Assembly: GCA_023313575.1 (NCBI GenBank)
Contig: JAJTTP010000010.1
Location: 1,054,001 to 1,118,000, forward strand
Length of the DNA stretch: 64,000 bases
From: Eutypella sp. D-1
Taxonomy: Eukaryota; Ascomycota; Sordariomycetes; Xylariales; Diatrypaceae
Direction of reading: 5' to 3'
Numbering within the stretch: the stretch's first letter is position 1; each line of letters starts with the position of its first letter. The position numbers and the translations under genes were made by a program. The notes under the pieces are model-generated. The model was not told where the DNA came from. It saw only the letters and a program-made list of their open reading frames with translations, and made no database searches. Of the stretch, positions 59,408 to 64,000 are shown one piece after another.

Positions 59408-62400
59408 ATGGCTAGTGAACTACGCTTCGACGACCAGGTCGTCGTCGTTACCGGTGCTGGTGGTGGTCTGGGCAAGGCTTATGCTACCTTTTTCGCCTCA
59501 AGGGGAGCTAAGGTCGTTGTCAATGATCTCGGTGGTTCCATGAAGGGCGGCGAAAGCCAATCCACCACCAAGGTAAATAACCCCTATGCAATGCGCGAGT
59601 AGTCTTTACCGTATATGTCGAGTAGACTGTGTGCTGATCAAGCTCTTGGTTATATACAGGCTGCCGATGTAGTTGTCGATGAGATCAAGGCCGCTGGCGG
59701 CCAGGCCGTGGCCAATTACGACAGCGTAGAGAACGGCGAGAGGATTATCGACACCGCTATTAAGTCGTTCGGCCGCATTGATGTCCTCATCAACAATGCT
59801 GGTATTCTTCGGGATATTAGTTTCAAGAACATGAAGGATGAGGATTGGGATCTGGTCATCAAGGTTCATGTCAAGGGTTCTTACAAGTGCGCGAGGGCTG
59901 CCTGGCCGCATTTCCGCAAGCAGAAGTATGGTCGCGTCATAAATACTGCCTCCGCTGCCGGCTTGTTCGGAAGTTTTGGCCAGACCAACTATTCCGCTGC
60001 CAAATTGGCCCTTGTCGGTTTCACCGAGACGCTCGCGAAAGAGGGTGCCAAGTATAACATTATTGCCAATGCTATTGCGCCCATCGCTGCGAGCCGCATG
60101 ACCGAAACTATCTTGCCTCCTGAGGTCTTGGAGAACCTGAAGCCCGAGTGGATTGTACCTCTTGTGGCTGTCCTGGTTCATAAGAGTAACACCACCGAAA
60201 GTGGAGGTATCTTCGAGGCTGGTGGAGGTCACATGGCTAAGCTGAGATGGGAGCGTTCAAGCGGTCTGCTGCTAAAGGCTGATGATAGCTATACCCCGGG
60301 TGCTATTCTCAAGCAGTGGAACAAAGTCATCGACTTCTCCAACCCTCAATATCCCTCCGGCACCAACGATTTCTTGAGTCTTCTCGAGGAGTCTTTGAAG
60401 CTAGGGCCCAACCCTCAGGGAGAGAAGTTGGATTTTACCGGTCGTGTCGTCTTGATCACGGGCGGTGGCGCGGGTATCGGGCGTGCATACAGTCTTGCTT
60501 TTGCCAAGTATGGTGCATCCGTGGTGGTCAACGACCTTGTGGACCCCGATACCGTCGTTGGAGAGATCAAGAAATTGGGCGGAAAGGCCGCTGGCGTGAA
60601 AGCTTCCTCCGAGGATGGAGAGAAGGTCGTCAAGGGCGCCATTGATGCGTTCGGCCGTCTTGACATCATCGTTAACAATGCCGGTATCCTGAGGGACAAG
60701 GCATTCACGAACATGGATGACAGCCTCTGGGACCCCGTCTTGAACGTTCATCTGCGTAGTACCTATAAGATTACGAAGGCTGCCTGGCCCATCTTTTTGA
60801 AGCAGAAATACGGCCGCATTGTCAACACCACCTCGACAAGCGGTATCTACGGTAACTTTGGTCAGAGCAATTATGCTGCAGCCGTAAGTGGTCCCCAAAA
60901 CATTGGAACAATCAAATTCGTGCGCGGTCACTAATATCTACTAGAAAGCCGGTATCCTTGGATTCTCCCGTGCTCTTGCTCTGGAAGGCGCCAAGTATAA
61001 CATTTACACCAACACGATCGCTCCCAATGCTGGCACCCAAATGACCGCCAGCATTCTGCCTGAAGAGCTGGTACAGGCCTTCAAGCCCGACTATGTCGCT
61101 CCCCTCGTACTGGCCCTCTGCAGCGACAAGGTTCCCGAGGGACCGACCGGCAAGCTATATGAGGTCGGCAGCGGCTGGTGCGGCCAGACCAGGTGGCAAC
61201 GGTCTGGAGGAGTTGGCTTCCCCGTAGACGTTAAGCTGGTTCCGGAAGAGGTTGCTAAGAACTGGGCCAAGATCACTAACTTCGACGACGGCCGGGCTGA
61301 TCACCCCGAGAAGTCCTCAGACGGCGTGGAGAAGGTCATGGCGAACCTGGAGAACAAGCGAGGGGCCAACAAGGTATAAGCAGAGCCCACGTCCCTTTTC
61401 TCTTTGCTCTCGTGATTTTTTTTTGTTTTGCTTGTATATATAGAAATTCTTGTAGTATAAGATAAAAGCATCCCAACATATTAACCCAGCATTCTTCTCC
61501 TTAGGGATCTGCTTCACCTGTCAGCGCGCCTCCGAGCACAGGCAACCAGTACCTCGATGCGATTGCCAGGGCCAAGGATGCCAAGGCTCCCGAGACGGAG
61601 TTCAACTACACGGAGCGAGACTCCATGCTGTACAACATCGGCGTGGGCGCGAAGCCGACAGAGCTGCAGTACGTGTTCGAGGGCGCCGACGACTTCCAGG
61701 TGCTGCCGACATTCGGCGTGATCCCGCAGTTCGGAACGCAAATGCCGTTCAACTTCGATGAGGTCGTACCGAACTTCTCGCCCATGATGCTGCTGCACGG
61801 CGAGCAGTACCTCGAGATCCGCAAGTTCCCGATCCCGACCGCTGCCAACACTAAGAACATCGGCAAGCTCATCGAGGTCGTCGACAAGGGCACCGCTGCC
61901 ATTCTGAAGAGCGGCGTCACCACCATTAACGCTGAGACCGGCGAAGAGCTGTTCTACAACGAGGCCACCGTCTTCTTGAGGGGCTGCGGTGGGTTCGGCG
62001 GCCAGAAGAAGCCCGGTGACCGCGGCGCTGCTACCGCCCCTAACACCCCGCCCAAGCGTCTCCCGGACGTCCTTGTCGAGTCGAAGACTACCGAGGAGCA
62101 GGCTTCTATCTACCGGCTTAGCGGTGATTACAAGTAAGTCCCACCTACCCATGATCTTTTCTGCCTTTTACTCTACCTAGAGGGAGGTACGGAGGCTAGC
62201 CCCCAAAACGGATAAAGGAAAGCTAACTCTTTGGTGCGCCCAATAGCCCACTCCACATCGACCCGTCCTTCGCCAAGATGGGCGGCTTCAAGAAGCCGAT
62301 CCTGCACGGCCTGTGCTTCATGGGCGTGGCGGGCAAGGCGGTGTACGAGCGCTTCGGCGCCTTCCGGAACATCAAGGTGCGGTTCGCCGGTACCGTGCTG

Positions 62401-62529
62401 CCCGGACAGACCTTGGTCACGGAGATGTGGAAGGACGGCGACCGCAAGGTCGTCTTCCAGACCAAGGTCAAGGAGACCGGCAAGCTCGCCATCTCGGGCG
62501 GCGCCGCCGAGCTTGTCAACGACCGATAG
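59408..62529 (+). CDS. FOX2: Peroxisomal multifunctional beta-oxidation enzyme (hydratase-dehydrogenase)
   Basis: Carries out the second and third steps of peroxisomal fatty-acid beta-oxidation via D-3-hydroxyacyl-CoA. Exons: 59408-59572, 59660-60883, 60945-61373, 61505-62133 and 62247-62529, giving 909 residues. Two tandem short-chain dehydrogenase domains come first. SDR-A (about 5-240) has [20 protein letters not shown] and NYSAAK. SDR-B (about 310-550) has [20 protein letters not shown] and NYAAAK. An intron falls just before the catalytic Lys of SDR-B. The C-terminal hot-dog hydratase-2 domain has [10 protein letters not shown] and the active-site block [19 protein letters not shown]. 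The protein ends ...[10 protein letters not shown], with no SKL-type PTS1, unlike the usual expectation. All catalytic motifs are intact. Confidence 0.97.
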
Positions 62530-63538
62530 GCGAGCGAGTGTATGAGAACCTAGCGGAAGAAACCTACCTAGGCAAACGATTGCTTGCCCTGCGGCACACA
62601 ACGTCCTGCGCATATATATAATTGCCGTAGGAAGGAGAGACCTGACGAAGTCCTATGTATGGATGGATGGATGCATGGATGGGAGACGGTTTTGAATGTT
62701 AGCATAATGTAGAATGAACCTCTTGTGATATTATATAAATAAATTGTTCCTGTCTTCTCACGAACCTCTTAAACTAAACCACACTCCGACGTGCATAGGT
62801 ACGTATACATTCACATTTGAATAATAATATTGGATCTGGGTAAAGCATATTATATTGCTGTGTTTTGTAGCCGTACAGACAAGCCCAGGCTCAAACCGAG
62901 TCAAGCGTCAAAAGACGCATTACGACGATCGATGCCGACGGACTTCTTCTGCTTGCGTTTTGGTTTTGGGTATAATCGATCTATCTATCTGTTTATCTAT
63001 CCTATCCGTTTTGCTCTGTTCTCTTCTGTTCTGTTTCGTCCGTCCGGTCTCGTGGCGCTTATCGAATTCTCCTTTCTCTTTTCCTGTCGTCCTTCTCTCT
63101 CTGCCTTTTGGCAGGGAAGGGGGTGGGGTGTTGGGGTGGTGAATACTTCAGCTCGTATAGTTAACAAAAACTCAGAACGCCAGGCCTCCCTTACCCAACC
63201 ACCCAAGTCCCAGATAAATGAATCCAAAAAACAAGAACCCAAAACGCCGAACTATACACGCCCCGCCAGTCCGCCGCCTCCCATATTTTCATGTAATGTG
63301 TGTAAGCTATTCCCTACTAGGCAGGAAAGAAAAAACAATAACTAGTAAAAGCAATGGTAGTAGTGGTGGTGGTCATAATAGTTCCGACACGGGGTAACTT
63401 TGGCGCTCTGCCGGCAACAGGTTACTCTCTTCTTTATTGGCCCTTCCTCGATAGCTGGCCACTGAGTACGCTACTAAGCCTGGAGATGGTGGGGGGCTGG
63501 GGAACTCCCCCCTTTTGTCTTTTCGCACTCGAAATGCA
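62530..63538. other. Intergenic between convergent FOX2 and RBR gene
   Basis: 3' UTRs of both genes. A TGGATGGATGGATGCATGGATGG repeat lies at about 62658-62682 and T/C-rich tracts at about 62975-63110. A long open frame at 62830-63345 starts at TTG and looks non-coding. Confidence 0.55.
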
Positions 63539-64000
63539 TCACACAAATAAGGCCTCGACAACCATGTCGCAGAACTCCTCCATGGAGGGCATCTTGCCGC
63601 CGGGGAAGAGGCGGCGACGGGGCCGCTTCCGGGACTTCGAGCCGCGGCCCCCACTGCCACCGCCACCGCCAGGATCACCGGGAGAGCGGGCGCCGGCGCC
63701 GTCGCCGTCACCGCCGAGGTCGGCGTTCTCGAGGTAGGCTCTCTCGGCATCGGAGAGGTCGCGGGCCTCCGCCTCGCGCCAGCGGGCCTCGGCTTCCTCG
63801 CGGGCGCGGCGGAGCACGGCGTCGACGTCCTCGGATTCCCAGAGGTTGCAGCGGTCGCACTCGTGGCAGCGGGAGCCGTCGCCCTCGGGGCGAAAGTGCT
63901 GGCAGAAGTGGCGGTAGCCGTCGGGTCCTAGGTCGGCGCGACACACGTAGCACATGCGGTAGCCGCAGGGGCAGGTTAGCTTGTTGCATCCCGCCGTCTT
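63539..64000 (-). CDS. RBR-type E3 ubiquitin ligase, C-terminal part (runs off window)
   Basis: Only the 3' end is present; the frame is open to the right edge. The first visible residues, KTAGCNKLTCPCGYRMCYVC, form a RING2/Rcat zinc site of RING-between-RING ligases. The pattern is C-x-K-x2-C-x-C-G-x3-C-x2-C, and the first Cys (in AGCNK) would be the expected catalytic position. It continues with GYRHFCQHFRPEG and CHECDRCNLWE, which supply further Cys/His ligands and resemble the RNF216/TRIAD3 subgroup. After that comes an Arg/Glu coiled segment (RRAREEAEARWREAEARD), a Gly-rich linker with a basic cluster (SKSRKRPRRR) that could be a nuclear signal, and the end MPSMEEFCDMVVEALFV. Substrate unknown. 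Confidence 0.82.
   Translation of the reverse strand, partial: KTAGCNKLTCPCGYRMCYVCRADLGPDGYRHFCQHFRPEGDGSRCHECDRCNLWESEDVDAVLRRAREEAEARWREAEARDLSDAERAYLENADLGGDGDGAGARSPGDPGGGGGSGGRGSKSRKRPRRRLFPGGKMPSMEEFCDMVVEALFV

Noticed and set aside
62830..63345. 171-codon open frame downstream of FOX2
   Set aside because: It starts with TTG, is T/C-rich low-complexity translation, and lies in the 3' region between two convergent genes. No recognisable domain.

Overview
This 64 kb window is nuclear DNA of a filamentous ascomycete, most likely a Sordariomycete. The evidence is short GT-AG introns with CTAAC/CTGAC-type branch sites, GC-rich third codon positions, repeated TACCTAGGTAGG-type intergenic motifs, and fungal gene families (PKC1 with HR1-C2-C1-kinase order, a FlbA/Sst2-type RGS protein, FOX2, She9/Mdm33, and an arginine attenuator peptide upstream of CPA1). 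I built all exon models by hand from conserved protein sequence plus splice signals. Reading frames close across every junction, but no transcript data were available.

Layout. 0-13.3 kb: an MFS transporter cut by the left edge; an EIF1A-domain protein convergent with ALG3 (23 bp between stop codons); a D-amino-acid oxidase; a 2-oxoglutarate/Fe(II) dioxygenase; a HAD phosphatase; and SHE9/MDM33. 14.8-18.7 kb: protein kinase C (PKC1) in six exons, with about 5 kb of non-coding DNA upstream. 23.7-25.5 kb: arginine-specific carbamoyl-phosphate synthase small subunit with its regulatory uORF. 26.9-38.1 kb: ETF beta subunit, an ArfGAP, a GPI-anchored wall protein and an RGS/DEP regulator. 38.1-54.4 kb: a 16 kb stretch in which I find no supportable gene. 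54.4-64 kb: a DUF7053-type protein, a GNAT acetyltransferase, the peroxisomal multifunctional beta-oxidation enzyme FOX2, and the 3' end of an RBR-type E3 ligase cut by the right edge.

The genes are mostly unrelated housekeeping and signalling functions, not a cluster. Two themes recur. One is peroxisomal and fatty-acid oxidation: FOX2, ETF beta, and a D-amino-acid oxidase ending in a PTS1-like PKL. The other is cell-wall and growth signalling: PKC1, the RGS protein, ALG3 glycosylation and a GPI wall protein.

The most interesting feature is the CPA1 leader. The 24-residue arginine attenuator peptide is not contiguous in the genome. It is split over three exons, the middle one a 13-nt microexon, so an intact attenuator exists only in correctly spliced mRNA. 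Other points of note are two GCCTCGGC boxes upstream of FOX2 that match the fungal fatty-acid response motif, a FOX2 C-terminus without a PTS1, a possible RIP-mutated AT island, a tRNA-like relic beside a perfect hairpin, and the 16 kb gene desert.
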